Source: an uncultured Carnobacterium sp.
Lineage (GTDB): Bacteria; Bacillota; Bacilli; Lactobacillales; Aerococcaceae
DNA length: 21,412 nucleotides
Direction: 5' to 3'
NCBI GenBank assembly: GCA_905371865.1
Contig: CAJPNA010000006.1
Coordinates: forward strand, 1 to 21,412
The notes beneath the pieces were generated by a model that saw only the letters and a program-made list of their open reading frames with translations, did not search any database and was not told the origin of the DNA. Positions 13,158 to 20,987 of the stretch are shown here, piece after piece. Position 1 is the stretch's first letter. The number at the start of each line of letters is the position of its first letter. The position numbers and the translations under genes were made by a program.

Positions 13158-13676
13158 TTAATCTTCCTTCACTAAATACCCTAATTTGTCTAGAGCCTCT
13201 TCGATATAGTCAAGGTCTTGTTGGTTTTCTGCTTCTACCAGATGATAATGCACACCATCTGTTAAAGAGGAAAGAGGGCGATAGTCTTCTTGATGGATTT
13301 GCTCCAAGAAGTGTTGGACATCGCGCCGGCACGTGAGTTTCACGAGCGTTTGAATTTCCCCGTAGACTGGGTGGTCGATTTGAATATTTTGGACGCGTCC
13401 TCCATTGTCGACAATCGCCAGAAGTTCACTCTCGATAGCCTCAGTACCGTGTTTGACCTTGAAGAGACGATGAACGTAAGGTGAGCTCTCTTGTTCCTTG
13501 TAGACATATCCGCGGTTCGTCGAGAGAATAGTGGCTCCATCAGCGCGAAGAAGCGCGATGTCTTGGACGATGATTTGCCGGGTAACATGGAAATGTTCCG
13601 CTAAGCTTTGCCCATTAAGTGGTTTAGGAGTTTCTTTCAAGAGTTTTAATAACTCAGACTTTCTTTCTTTTGGCAT
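13158..13676 (-). CDS. niaR: Niacin-responsive transcriptional repressor NiaR
   Basis: This 172-residue protein has an N-terminal winged helix-turn-helix of the HTH_11 type (about residues 6-60: LNGQSLAEHFHVTRQIIVQD then LRADGATI) and a C-terminal 3H domain that senses nicotinic acid. The 3H metal and ligand residues are visible: H76 with E84 eight residues on (KHGTEAIESELL), H102 in DHPVYGEI, and H143 and H145 in DGVHYHLVEA. Spacing equals the known 3H regulator structure as I recall it. The likely function is to repress niacin uptake or NAD synthesis genes when nicotinic acid is plentiful. The ribosome binding site is AAAAGAGGT. It follows niaX by 12 nt and is co-transcribed with it, so it should autoregulate through the palindrome upstream of niaX. 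Confidence 0.93.
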   Translation of the reverse strand: MPKERKSELLKLLKETPKPLNGQSLAEHFHVTRQIIVQDIALLRADGATILSTNRGYVYKEQESSPYVHRLFKVKHGTEAIESELLAIVDNGGRVQNIQIDHPVYGEIQTLVKLTCRRDVQHFLEQIHQEDYRPLSSLTDGVHYHLVEAENQQDLDYIEEALDKLGYLVKED

Positions 13677-13688
13677 AGTAGACCTCTT

Positions 13689-14210
13689 TTAACGTCTTTT
13701 TTGTAAAACTTTATACACCACTAGTGCTAATTCATAGTCTACCATACTGTGAATCACTGTACCAAATCCGACTAGGACGAAGAGGACGTAAAACATGCTT
13801 TGAAGGTCTATCCCTGAAACCGAGTAAAAAAGTACGCAAGCTAATACTTCGCCGACTGCGTGAATAAGCGCAAGGACGAAGTTGAAAATCCATGATGCTT
13901 TGCGATTTTCAAGCGTCTTTGGATGCTTTTGTAAGAAAAAGGCCCCAAGTGTCGCAAAGAGAATATGCGACAATGCACGGAAGACAATCACGAGCGGATA
14001 GGCACCAGAGATAAAGAACCCGTATGAGGAACCAAGAACGACGAAGATGGCCATCCAAGGGTTAATAAACATTGCAATAAAAATAGCAACATGGCTTCCG
14101 AGGGTATACGAAGCTGGTGGAATCACCAATTTTAGTGGCATCGCGATAGGAATAAAAATAGCAATCGCGGTTAATAGTGCGGTAAGTGTCATAAAACGAA
14201 CATTTTTCAT
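13689..14210 (-). CDS. niaX: Niacin ECF transporter S component NiaX
   Basis: This 173-residue integral membrane protein starts at an ATG with AAGGAG upstream on the minus strand. It has about five to six hydrophobic segments: residues 6-26, 38-70, 72-93, 108-128 and 135-165. The opening (MKNVRFMTLTALLTAIAIFI) and PPASYTLGSHVAIFIAMFI fit the S component of the energy-coupling factor transporter for niacin, in which the S protein binds the vitamin and a shared EcfA1/A2/T module supplies energy. The energising genes are not in the window. Location upstream of niaR and downstream of a NiaR-like operator supports the assignment. Substrate is inferred from this context rather than from specificity residues. 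Confidence 0.88.
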   Translation of the reverse strand: MKNVRFMTLTALLTAIAIFIPIAMPLKLVIPPASYTLGSHVAIFIAMFINPWMAIFVVLGSSYGFFISGAYPLVIVFRALSHILFATLGAFFLQKHPKTLENRKASWIFNFVLALIHAVGEVLACVLFYSVSGIDLQSMFYVLFVLVGFGTVIHSMVDYELALVVYKVLQKRR

Positions 14211-14232
14211 CAGAATAAAACTCCTTTTTGTT

Positions 14233-14248
14233 TACTGTATATACAGTA
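14233..14248. promoter_or_regulatory. Perfect 16-bp palindrome, probable NiaR operator
   Basis: TACTGTATATACAGTA is a complete inverted repeat. On the minus strand its first base is the last base of the -10 of niaX and it covers the probable transcription start, an ideal repression site. Niacin regulators of Firmicutes bind TGTA/TACA-type palindromes; assignment to NiaR is by position and pattern. A further TGTATACA at 14341-14348 may be an auxiliary half. Confidence 0.8.
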
Positions 14249-14276
14249 GTATAGTTCTGTGTATATAATAAATCAA
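14248..14276 (-). promoter_or_regulatory. niaX-niaR promoter
   Basis: On the minus strand TTGATT (14276-14271), a 17-nt spacer, and TATACT (14253-14248). It is near consensus and overlaps the palindrome by one base. Confidence 0.82.
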
Positions 14277-14420
14277 TAGGAAAAAGTGATTTTTTCGCTC
14301 ACATTTCGCTCATAATCCGCTGAATTCTATAAAAAGTATCTGTATACAAAGAAAATTATATTCAATAGTATACTTTACGTTTGGACACAATTCTATAAAA
14401 GGCCATCTTTCAGTGATTTC

Positions 14421-14449
14421 TTGAAAAAAACAGGATAGTACTATACTAT
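14421..14449 (+). promoter_or_regulatory. glmU promoter
   Basis: TTGAAA (14421-14426), a 17-nt spacer and TACTAT (14444-14449), 34 nt before the glmU ATG. Confidence 0.75.
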
Positions 14450-14483
14450 TAAAAGGTAGAAATTAAAGAACGAGGAGCTTATT

Positions 14484-15863
14484 ATGAAACAAAAATTCGG
14501 AATAATTTTAGCAGCGGGTAAAGGAACTCGTATGAAATCTTCCCTTTACAAAGTCATGCATCCAGTTTGCGGGAAACCAATGGTAGAGCATGTTGTCGAC
14601 CAAGTGGAGAAAACAGGAGCGACAGAAATTGTTGCCATTGTTGGACATGGTGCTGAAATGGTACAAAATCATCTTGGGAAGCGTGTTTCTTACGCGGTTC
14701 AAGAAGAGCAATTAGGAACAGGACATGCTGTTTTACAAGCGGAATCTCTTTTAAAAGGAAAAGAAGGAACAACGATTGTCATCTGTGGAGATACACCATT
14801 ATTAACAAGCGGAACTCTTACAGCATTAATGGAAGAACATGAACGAACTGGGGCAAAAGCAACGATTCTGACAGCAATTGCAGAGGATCCAACAGGATAC
14901 GGTCGTGTGATTCGTGACGAGAACGGTTCTGTTCTTAAAAACGTAGAGCAAAAAGATGCTTCTACTGAAGAACAACAAGTCAAAGAAATCAATACAGGGA
15001 CTTACTGCTTCGATAATGTAGCTCTTTTCAGTGCTTTACGTGAAGTTGGTAACGACAACGCTCAAGGCGAATACTACTTACCAGATGTATTAGAAATCTT
15101 GAAGAAACGCGGTGAAGTCGTTTCTGCGTATCCGATGAAAGATTTCGATGAAGGAATGGGTGTAAATGACCGCGTGGCTCTTTCAAAAGCAGAGAAATAC
15201 ATGCGACTTCGTATCAACGAAGAACATATGCGTAACGGGGTTACTTTAATTGACCCTGAAGCCACTTATATCGAATCAACCGTTCAAATCGGTGCGGATA
15301 CTGTGATTGAACCAGGCGTTGTCTTAAAAGGCAAAACTGCGATCGGCTCAAACTGCTTCATCGGAGCACACAGCGTCGTTCGTGATAGCGTGTTAGAAGA
15401 AGGGGTTCGTCTTGTAGCAGCGAACATCGAAGAATCTCATATGAAACTGGATAGCAATGCAGGTCCATTTGCACACTTACGTCCAAATTCTGTATTAGGC
15501 GAACGTGTTCATGTAGGGAACTTTGTGGAAGTGAAGAATTCTACACTAGGTTCCGACACGAAGGTAGGTCACTTAACCTATATCGGAGATGCAGATCTTG
15601 GAAAAGATATCAATGTCGGTTGTGGGACAGTGTTTGTAAACTACGATGGAAAAAATAAACACCGTGCAACGATTGGAGACCATGTATTCATTGGATGCAA
15701 TGCGAATATCGTAGCTCCTGTTACGGTTGGAGATGATGTGTTTATAGCTGCAGGTTCAACGATTACCCAAGATATTCCAGATGGAGCATTAGCCATTGCA
15801 CGTAGTCGTCAAGTGAACAAAGAGGATTACGCTTCAAAATTACCATCAGGAAAAAAAGATTAA
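14484..15863 (+). CDS. glmU: Bifunctional GlcNAc-1-P uridyltransferase / GlcN-1-P acetyltransferase
   Basis: This 459-residue cytoplasmic enzyme starts at an ATG after ACGAGGAG. It acetylates glucosamine-1-phosphate and then makes UDP-GlcNAc, the precursor for peptidoglycan and teichoic acid. The N-terminal nucleotidyltransferase half (1-230) carries LAAGKGTRMKS at 9-19, EEQLGTGHAV near 74-83 and CGDTPLL with D103 as Mg2+ ligand. A linker helix (231-250) leads to the left-handed beta-helix of hexapeptide repeats from about 252. The acetyltransferase site shows AHLRP (330-334), K351, and GHLTYIGDA with H363 as the catalytic base by analogy. Length matches bacterial GlmU. It is followed by prs with its own promoter, an order common in Bacilli. 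Confidence 0.98.
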   Translation: MKQKFGIILAAGKGTRMKSSLYKVMHPVCGKPMVEHVVDQVEKTGATEIVAIVGHGAEMVQNHLGKRVSYAVQEEQLGTGHAVLQAESLLKGKEGTTIVICGDTPLLTSGTLTALMEEHERTGAKATILTAIAEDPTGYGRVIRDENGSVLKNVEQKDASTEEQQVKEINTGTYCFDNVALFSALREVGNDNAQGEYYLPDVLEILKKRGEVVSAYPMKDFDEGMGVNDRVALSKAEKYMRLRINEEHMRNGVTLIDPEATYIESTVQIGADTVIEPGVVLKGKTAIGSNCFIGAHSVVRDSVLEEGVRLVAANIEESHMKLDSNAGPFAHLRPNSVLGERVHVGNFVEVKNSTLGSDTKVGHLTYIGDADLGKDINVGCGTVFVNYDGKNKHRATIGDHVFIGCNANIVAPVTVGDDVFIAAGSTITQDIPDGALAIARSRQVNKEDYASKLPSGKKD

Positions 15864-15894
15864 AAAATTTTTTCGAAAAAGTTTATCAAAATTA

Positions 15895-15923
15895 TTCAAA
15901 TATTAGGCAAAAAACTGTATTAT
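15895..15923 (+). promoter_or_regulatory. prs promoter
   Basis: TTCAAA (15895-15900), a 17-nt spacer, and TATTAT (15918-15923), 33 nt before the GTG of prs. No clear terminator separates glmU from prs, so read-through is likely as well. Confidence 0.6.
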
Positions 15924-15956
15924 AGAACTATAAAATAAACTTCGGGGGTTATCATT

Positions 15957-16934
15957 GTGGAACATTATTCCGATCCTAATTTAAAAATATTCGCTTTAAG
16001 CTCAAATCGTCCTTTAGCGGCAAAGATTGCTGAAGAAGTCGGTTTAGAACTTGGTAAAGTTTCTGTTACTCAATTCAGCGATGGCGAAATCAAAATCAAT
16101 ATCGATGAGAGTGTACGTGGTTGCCATGTGTATATCGTTCAATCAACTTCTTATCCAGTAAATGATAACTTAATGGAGTTATTAATCATGGTGGATGCAT
16201 TACGCCGTGCGAGTGCAAAAACAATTAATCTTGTTATTCCTTACTATGGCTACGCTCGTCAAGACCGTAAAGCACAATCTCGTGAACCAATTACCGCAAA
16301 ATTAGTCGCAAACATGATTACTCAAGCGGGAGCAGATCGTGTGTTAACACTTGATTTACATGCTGCTCAAATTCAAGGGTTCTTCGACATTCCAGTGGAC
16401 CACTTATTAGGAGCTCCACTTCTTGCGAACCACTTCTTAGAAAACAACTTCAAAGATAAAGATATCGTAGTAGTATCTCCTGACCACGGTGGGGTAACTC
16501 GTGCTCGTAAAATGGCTGAGTTCTTACATGCACCTATCGCGATTGTGGATAAACGTCGTCCAAAAGCAAACGTGGCAGAAGTCATGAACATCATCGGTGA
16601 AGTCAAAGGCAAAGTTGCCGTATTAATCGATGACATGATTGATACAGCTGGAACAATTACACTAGCTGCACAAGCGATTAAAGATGCAGGTGCAGAAGAA
16701 GTATATGCTTGCTGTACACACGCAGTATTATCTGGCCCAGCTCTAGAACGTATCAACAACTCAGTGATTAAAGAGGTCGTTGTAACAGACTCAATCGAAG
16801 TTCCTGCAGAAAAAACAGGTGGCAAAATTGTTCAAATCAGTGTGGACCAATTGATGGCGGAAGCGATTCGTCGTATTCACGAAAACCGTTCAGTGAGTCC
16901 GTTGTTTATTGAGAAATTTACAATTTTAGACTAA
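15957..16934 (+). CDS. prs: Ribose-phosphate pyrophosphokinase (PRPP synthase)
   Basis: This 325-residue enzyme makes 5-phosphoribosyl-1-diphosphate from ribose-5-phosphate and ATP, feeding purine, pyrimidine, His, Trp and NAD synthesis. It starts at a GTG after CGGGGGT. Motifs in order are FSDGEIKINIDESVRGCHVY (40-59), the flexible loop YYGYARQDRKAQSREPITAK (96-115), LDLHAAQIQGFF with H135 as Mg2+/ATP ligand, SPDHGGVTRAR (174-184), KRRPK (199-203) and the PRPP loop LIDDMIDTAGT (223-233). This is the class I, phosphate-dependent form. It is followed by a strong terminator. Confidence 0.98.
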   Translation: MEHYSDPNLKIFALSSNRPLAAKIAEEVGLELGKVSVTQFSDGEIKINIDESVRGCHVYIVQSTSYPVNDNLMELLIMVDALRRASAKTINLVIPYYGYARQDRKAQSREPITAKLVANMITQAGADRVLTLDLHAAQIQGFFDIPVDHLLGAPLLANHFLENNFKDKDIVVVSPDHGGVTRARKMAEFLHAPIAIVDKRRPKANVAEVMNIIGEVKGKVAVLIDDMIDTAGTITLAAQAIKDAGAEEVYACCTHAVLSGPALERINNSVIKEVVVTDSIEVPAEKTGGKIVQISVDQLMAEAIRRIHENRSVSPLFIEKFTILD

Positions 16935-16944
16935 TAAAAATTCA

Positions 16945-16988
16945 TAAAAAAGAAGAGCTGAGACTAAGGTATTGGCTCTTCTTTTTTA
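16945..16988 (+). terminator. prs terminator
   Basis: AAAAAAGAAGAGC (16946-16958) pairs with GCTCTTCTTTTTT (16975-16987), with a 16-nt loop, ending in six T. Confidence 0.92.
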
Positions 16989-17008
16989 TGGCATCAATAG
17001 AAATATGA

Positions 17009-17017
17009 TGGTAAAAT
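17009..17017 (+). promoter_or_regulatory. Extended -10 promoter TGGTAAAAT
   Basis: TGG followed by TAAAAT (17012-17017) lies 51 nt before the GTG start of the first tandem membrane gene. Confidence 0.45.
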
Positions 17018-17067
17018 GATATCCAAAAAGTTAAATGGGCCAATTTTTCTGTAGGAGGTTCTGTAAA

Positions 17068-17394
17068 GTGGATATTGAAAAGAAGATAAGGAATGCTTGG
17101 AGACGATTTCTTATAGGAATGGCACCTCAAGTGCTTACCTATATTATGGTTTTATTACCTCATTATGAGTATGGTGGAGGATATGGTGCGGCGTTCATCG
17201 TGTTCATCCTGTTCCCTATTGGGTTGATTTTAGTAGGGATTAGTTTCTTACAATTTTTTAGGATTTCAATTGCCGAAAAATCATTGAAAAAAACGGGTTG
17301 GATAATGCTATTTATTCTCCTGTGGATTACTTTTGTTATTTTGAATATTTCAGGGGTCATTGTTTTGCCTTCAAATATAATACCGATTAAATAA
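17068..17394 (+). CDS. Three-TM membrane protein, first of a tandem pair
   Basis: The start is the GTG at 17068, after TAGGAGGT with 8 nt of spacing; an ATG at 17035 would add 11 residues covering that ribosome binding site and is rejected. The 108-residue product has a cytoplasmic-type charged start (MDIEKKIRNAWRRF) and three membrane segments at about residues 15-31, 40-66 and 75-98. The loop ISIAEKSLKKTGW between the second and third segments corresponds to ISYEEKSFRNTW in the next gene, and both keep the same layout, so the two are paralogues. Family not recognised. Confidence 0.78.
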   Translation: MDIEKKIRNAWRRFLIGMAPQVLTYIMVLLPHYEYGGGYGAAFIVFILFPIGLILVGISFLQFFRISIAEKSLKKTGWIMLFILLWITFVILNISGVIVLPSNIIPIK

Positions 17395-17409
17395 AGAGAG
17401 GAGAGTAAA

Positions 17410-17694
17410 ATGGAATTAGAAAAATTTAAAAAAACAGCCACAATACTGATGTGGCTTGGCCTGCTTCCTCAATGGCTTCTACTATCTTCTCCTTACATAA
17501 ATGGGATGGGAATGGGATTTGCTGTATTTTTATTATTAATACCGTTACTCATACTTATGGTGGTATTTAGTTGTCTATATTTCTTTTATATTTCTTATGA
17601 AGAAAAATCATTTAGAAATACTTGGTTGCAACTGATAGTTATGGTGGGATGGCTTACGTATCAATTCCTATTATATTCAAGGGTGATTGAATAG
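17410..17694 (+). CDS. Three-TM membrane protein, second of a tandem pair
   Basis: This 94-residue protein starts at an ATG after AGAGAGGAGAG, 15 nt behind the stop of its paralogue. Three membrane segments lie at about residues 12-27, 34-60 and 72-88, with the shared loop EEKSFRNTW before the last one. A charged start (MELEKFKKTA) parallels MDIEKKIRNA. It is probably co-transcribed with the first gene. The small size and pairing would suit subunits of one membrane complex, but nothing more can be said. Confidence 0.76.
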   Translation: MELEKFKKTATILMWLGLLPQWLLLSSPYINGMGMGFAVFLLLIPLLILMVVFSCLYFFYISYEEKSFRNTWLQLIVMVGWLTYQFLLYSRVIE

Positions 17695-17831
17695 GTTATT
17701 CGTAAAAGAAATCTTGAATTGAATGCGAAATGTTTCAAAAAAATATCATAATGCTTAAAATATGTAAAGTTACGATAGTCTTTAGGAATTTTTTTCAATA
17801 AGCGGAAAGAAATGCAAGATAGCGCGGGTTA

Positions 17832-17840
17832 TGGTACAAT
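17832..17840 (+). promoter_or_regulatory. Extended -10 promoter upstream of dusB
   Basis: TGG followed by TACAAT (17835-17840), 114 nt before the dusB ATG, leaving a long leader of about 107 nt. Confidence 0.55.
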
Positions 17841-17868
17841 AATCCGGCAAGAAATAAGTGAACGAAGC

Positions 17869-17910
17869 GCACGAGTCGCACTCACTATTGGTGATGCAGC
17901 TCGTGCTTTT
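17869..17910 (+). promoter_or_regulatory. Structured leader or attenuator before dusB
   Basis: GCACGAG (17869-17875) pairs with CTCGTGC (17900-17906). Inside, GCA/TGC and TCAC/GTGA continue the stem to a TATTG loop, and TTTT follows. It sits between the promoter and the gene, so it may end a fraction of transcripts or shape the leader. It could equally be the terminator of an upstream transcript. Confidence 0.55.
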
Positions 17911-17953
17911 CGATTGATTTAGACGATTCGAAAGATTGAAAAAGGAGATTAGG

Positions 17954-18970
17954 ATGAGTTTCAAAATTGGAGATATTCAAATTGACAATAGCGTAGTTGT
18001 GGCCCCAATGGCTGGGATTTCAAACTCTGCTTTCCGTGTTACTGTAAAAGAATTTGGTGCCGGTTTAGTGGTTTGCGAAATGATCAGCGATAAAGGGATT
18101 CAATTTCGTAATGAGAAAACATTAAGCATGCTTCATATCGAACCAAACGAGTATCCACTCAGCGTTCAAATCATGGGCGGAAATAAAGATACTTTAGTTG
18201 AAGCGGCGAAATACGTAGCTGATAATACAGAGGCGGCGATTATCGATATCAACATGGGATGCCCTGTCAACAAAGTCATTAAGGCAGAAGCAGGCGCAAA
18301 ATGGCTGTTAGACCCAAATAAGGTATACGAAATGGTAGCAGCGGTCGTAGACGCAGTGGACAAACCTGTGACTGTGAAGATGCGTACAGGATGGGACCAC
18401 GAGCATTTATTTGCGGTGGAGAATGCCCTCGCTGCAGAACGTGCGGGTGCCAGTGCCGTGGCGATGCATGGTCGTACACGAGTGCAAATGTATGACGGGA
18501 AAGCTGACTGGGAAATCCTAGGAGAAGTGAAGAAGAACTTAACGAGCATTCCTTTAATCGGGAATGGGGATGTTCGTAGCCCGGAAGACGCCAAACGCAT
18601 GATTGATATCGCAGGCGTGGATGGCGTGATGATTGGACGCGCCGCCTTAGCGAATCCTTGGATGATTCGCCAAACCGTTCATTATTTAGAAACAGGCGAA
18701 TTGCTTCCAGAAAATACCGTTCCAGAGAAAATTGAAATTGCGAAATTACACTTACAAAGACTTGCGAACCTTAAAGGCGAAGCGGTCGCAACGAAAGAAT
18801 TCCGCAAGCTTGCAGGCTACTACTTAAAAGGAGTGCCACGTGCCTCGAAAACAAAAGTAGCCATTAACGAAGCTGAGAATTTACAAACAGTGGAAGCCTT
18901 ATTAGACCAATTCGTGGTGGAACATTTAGAACGTGAAGAACGTCAAAAACAACGCTTGGCAGAAATTTAA
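17954..18970 (+). CDS. dusB: tRNA-dihydrouridine synthase B
   Basis: The start at 17954 follows AAAGGAG; an in-frame TTG at 17936 would place that site inside the gene. The 338-residue flavoenzyme reduces uridines in the tRNA D-loop, using NADPH. It is a TIM barrel with the FMN-binding APMAGISNSAFR at 17-28, the SVQIMGG strand (70-76), DINMGCPVNKV with catalytic C103, then VKMRTGWD, MHGRTRVQMYDGKADW, PLIGNGDVRSPEDA and VMIGRAALANPW, followed by the helical C-terminal domain. Length and motif set fit DusB of Firmicutes. lysS follows, an order known from Lactobacillales. Confidence 0.97.
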   Translation: MSFKIGDIQIDNSVVVAPMAGISNSAFRVTVKEFGAGLVVCEMISDKGIQFRNEKTLSMLHIEPNEYPLSVQIMGGNKDTLVEAAKYVADNTEAAIIDINMGCPVNKVIKAEAGAKWLLDPNKVYEMVAAVVDAVDKPVTVKMRTGWDHEHLFAVENALAAERAGASAVAMHGRTRVQMYDGKADWEILGEVKKNLTSIPLIGNGDVRSPEDAKRMIDIAGVDGVMIGRAALANPWMIRQTVHYLETGELLPENTVPEKIEIAKLHLQRLANLKGEAVATKEFRKLAGYYLKGVPRASKTKVAINEAENLQTVEALLDQFVVEHLEREERQKQRLAEI

Positions 18971-18990
18971 GCAAAAAGCCTTGAAATACT

Positions 18991-19019
18991 TTCAATAAAG
19001 CCTCTTCTTTTGGTACAAT
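18991..19019 (+). promoter_or_regulatory. lysS promoter with extended -10
   Basis: TTCAAT (18991-18996), a 17-nt spacer ending in TTTTGG, and TACAAT (19014-19019). The -10 sits in the loop of an inverted repeat, CTCTTCTT / AAGAAGAG (19002-19009 and 19020-19027). Confidence 0.7.
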
Positions 19020-19064
19020 AAGAAGAGTTATGAAGAACAAGCACCGTTCAAAGGAGGAACAAAC

Positions 19065-20570
19065 GTGTCTTTCGAAGTAGAAACACAAGAAACATTAAAT
19101 GACCAATTACAAGTTCGTCGTGAAAAAATGAGTCAATTACGCGAAAAAGGAATCGATCCTTTTGGTACTGGATTCAAACAAAAAAATACAACTGAAGAAA
19201 TCCACAACCAATTTGAAGGAGCTACAAAGGAATCTCTTAGTGAACAAGAGCCTGTAACAGTTCAAATTGCTGGACGTATGATGACAAAACGTGGAAAAGG
19301 GAAAGCCGGTTTTGCCCACATTCAAGACGGCAAAGGCCAAATCCAAATTTACGTACGTAAAGATGCTGTTGGAGATGATGCGTACGAAGTCTTCACAAAA
19401 GCAGACTTAGGAGACATCGTTGGTGTTGTTGGGACTGTTATGGTCACAAACACTGGTGAGTTATCTGTTAAAGCTGAACAATTCGTTCATTTAACAAAAG
19501 CGCTTCGTCCACTTCCTGATAAATATCACGGATTAACAAACGTAGAACAACAATACCGTCAACGTTACTTAGACTTAATTAGTAACCGTGACAGCTTCGA
19601 CCGTTTTGTAACCCGTAGTAAAATCATCCGTGAAATCCGTCGTTACTTAGACGACCGTGATTACTTGGAAGTTGAAACTCCAGTACTACACACATTAGCA
19701 GGTGGGGCAAATGCTCGTCCATTTATCACACACCACAATGCCTTAGACATGGAATTATACATGCGTATTGCTACTGAATTACACTTAAAACGTTTGGTCG
19801 TTGGTGGTATGGAACGTGTATACGAAATTGGACGTGTATTCCGTAACGAAGGAATCGATACCACTCATAACCCTGAGTTTACTTCAATCGAAATCTATAC
19901 GGCTTATACAGACTACAAAGATGTTATGGATTTAACAGAAGGAATCATTTCAGACGTTGCCAAGAAAGTATTAGGAACAACATTAGTACCTTATGGTGAA
20001 CATGAAGTGGAATTAAAAGCTCCATGGAAGAGAATCCATATGGTAGACGCGATTAAAGAAGTAACAGGGGTTGATTTCTGGCCACATATGACAGACGAAG
20101 AAGCACGTGCCATCGCTAAAGAAAAAGGCGTGAAAGTCGAAGATTCAATGACATTCGGACATGTCGTGAACGAATTCTTCGAAACATTCGTTGAAGAAAC
20201 ATTAATTCAACCAACCTTCATCTATGGACATCCAGTGGAAGTATCCCCATTAGCCCGTAAAAACGATGAAGACCCACGCTTCACAGATCGTTTCGAATGC
20301 TTCATCTGTACAAAAGAGTACGGAAATGGCTTCACGGAGTTAACGGATCCAATTGATCAACGTGAACGTTTCATGAAACAAGTAGAAGAAAAATCTGCTG
20401 GGAACGACGAAGCGCATCCACATGATGAAGACTTTATCCAAGCGTTGGAATATGGTTTATCCCCAACAGGTGGGGTAGGGATTGGAATTGATCGCTTAGT
20501 CATGTTACTAACAAACAGCCAATCAATCCGTAACGTGCTATTATTCCCAACCATGAAAAACTTAGATTAA
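19065..20570 (+). CDS. lysS: Lysyl-tRNA synthetase, class II
   Basis: This 501-residue enzyme charges tRNA-Lys. The start is a GTG after AAGGAGGA. It has an N-terminal OB-fold anticodon-binding domain (about 64-145: VQIAGRMMTKRGKGKAGFAH, then IQDGKGQIQIYV) and a class II catalytic core. Motif 1 region is near RSKIIREIRRYLDDRDYLEV (184-203), motif 2 is RVFRNEG then HNPEFTSIE (257-276, with R260 contacting ATP), and motif 3 is GVGIGIDRLVML near 470-481. The length of 501 matches the bacterial form. Codon use is strongly biased, as expected for a highly expressed gene. A terminator follows at 20643. Confidence 0.98.
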   Translation: MSFEVETQETLNDQLQVRREKMSQLREKGIDPFGTGFKQKNTTEEIHNQFEGATKESLSEQEPVTVQIAGRMMTKRGKGKAGFAHIQDGKGQIQIYVRKDAVGDDAYEVFTKADLGDIVGVVGTVMVTNTGELSVKAEQFVHLTKALRPLPDKYHGLTNVEQQYRQRYLDLISNRDSFDRFVTRSKIIREIRRYLDDRDYLEVETPVLHTLAGGANARPFITHHNALDMELYMRIATELHLKRLVVGGMERVYEIGRVFRNEGIDTTHNPEFTSIEIYTAYTDYKDVMDLTEGIISDVAKKVLGTTLVPYGEHEVELKAPWKRIHMVDAIKEVTGVDFWPHMTDEEARAIAKEKGVKVEDSMTFGHVVNEFFETFVEETLIQPTFIYGHPVEVSPLARKNDEDPRFTDRFECFICTKEYGNGFTELTDPIDQRERFMKQVEEKSAGNDEAHPHDEDFIQALEYGLSPTGGVGIGIDRLVMLLTNSQSIRNVLLFPTMKNLD

Positions 20571-20639
20571 TCTAAATATTGAGTTTTTCTTGAATTCATT
20601 GGGATTAATCGCCAAAAATGAGAGTTTAATAAAAATACC

Positions 20640-20690
20640 CTAGGGCTACCATCTCCGGTATTCAACCGGTCATAGGTAGTCCATTTTTGT
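20640..20690 (+). terminator. lysS terminator, two-part stem
   Basis: GGGCTACC (20643-20650) pairs with GGTAGTCC (20675-20682) with one G-T. An inner CCGGT/ACCGG stem (20655-20659 with 20665-20669) extends it, and ATTTTT follows. Confidence 0.88.
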
Positions 20691-20987
20691 TTGATTCTTT
20701 TTTCATGATAATCGTTAATCTAATGTCCTACAATTTGAGTTACATATAGAAGAGGAGCTATTATTTCATTTTTTAGGTAGAAAGCTACACACTTTAGGGA
20801 AGAATGAAGCTTTCAATAGGAATGTTAGCTAAGTCGATTTAATTTAATATACTCAATACAAAATTAGTATCTTGTTTTGAATCAATTTATTTATAAAGAA
20901 GGCTTTTCTCCATTATGTAAATATAATCATTCCAACTATAGATAGATAAATTTATTTTTCTTACAAATTTTATCAGCAGTAAACTAA
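20691..20987. other. AT-rich region without an intact gene
   Basis: No gene is supported. A 12-codon ORF at 20804 (MKLSIGMLAKSI) might be the relic of a signal peptide start for the decayed surface protein downstream, but it is too short to judge. GAAAGCT and AGCTTTC (about 20779-20814) can form a hairpin. Confidence 0.35.

Noticed and set aside
15864..15890. AAAAAATTTTTT near the end of glmU as a terminator.
   Set aside because: The self-complementary A/T run has no GC stem and no loop of reasonable size.
16373..16825. Long antisense ORF (150 codons) in prs, and similar long antisense ORFs in dusB, glmU and lysS.
   Set aside because: They are caused by the codon bias of highly expressed genes, with no ribosome binding site or recognisable product.
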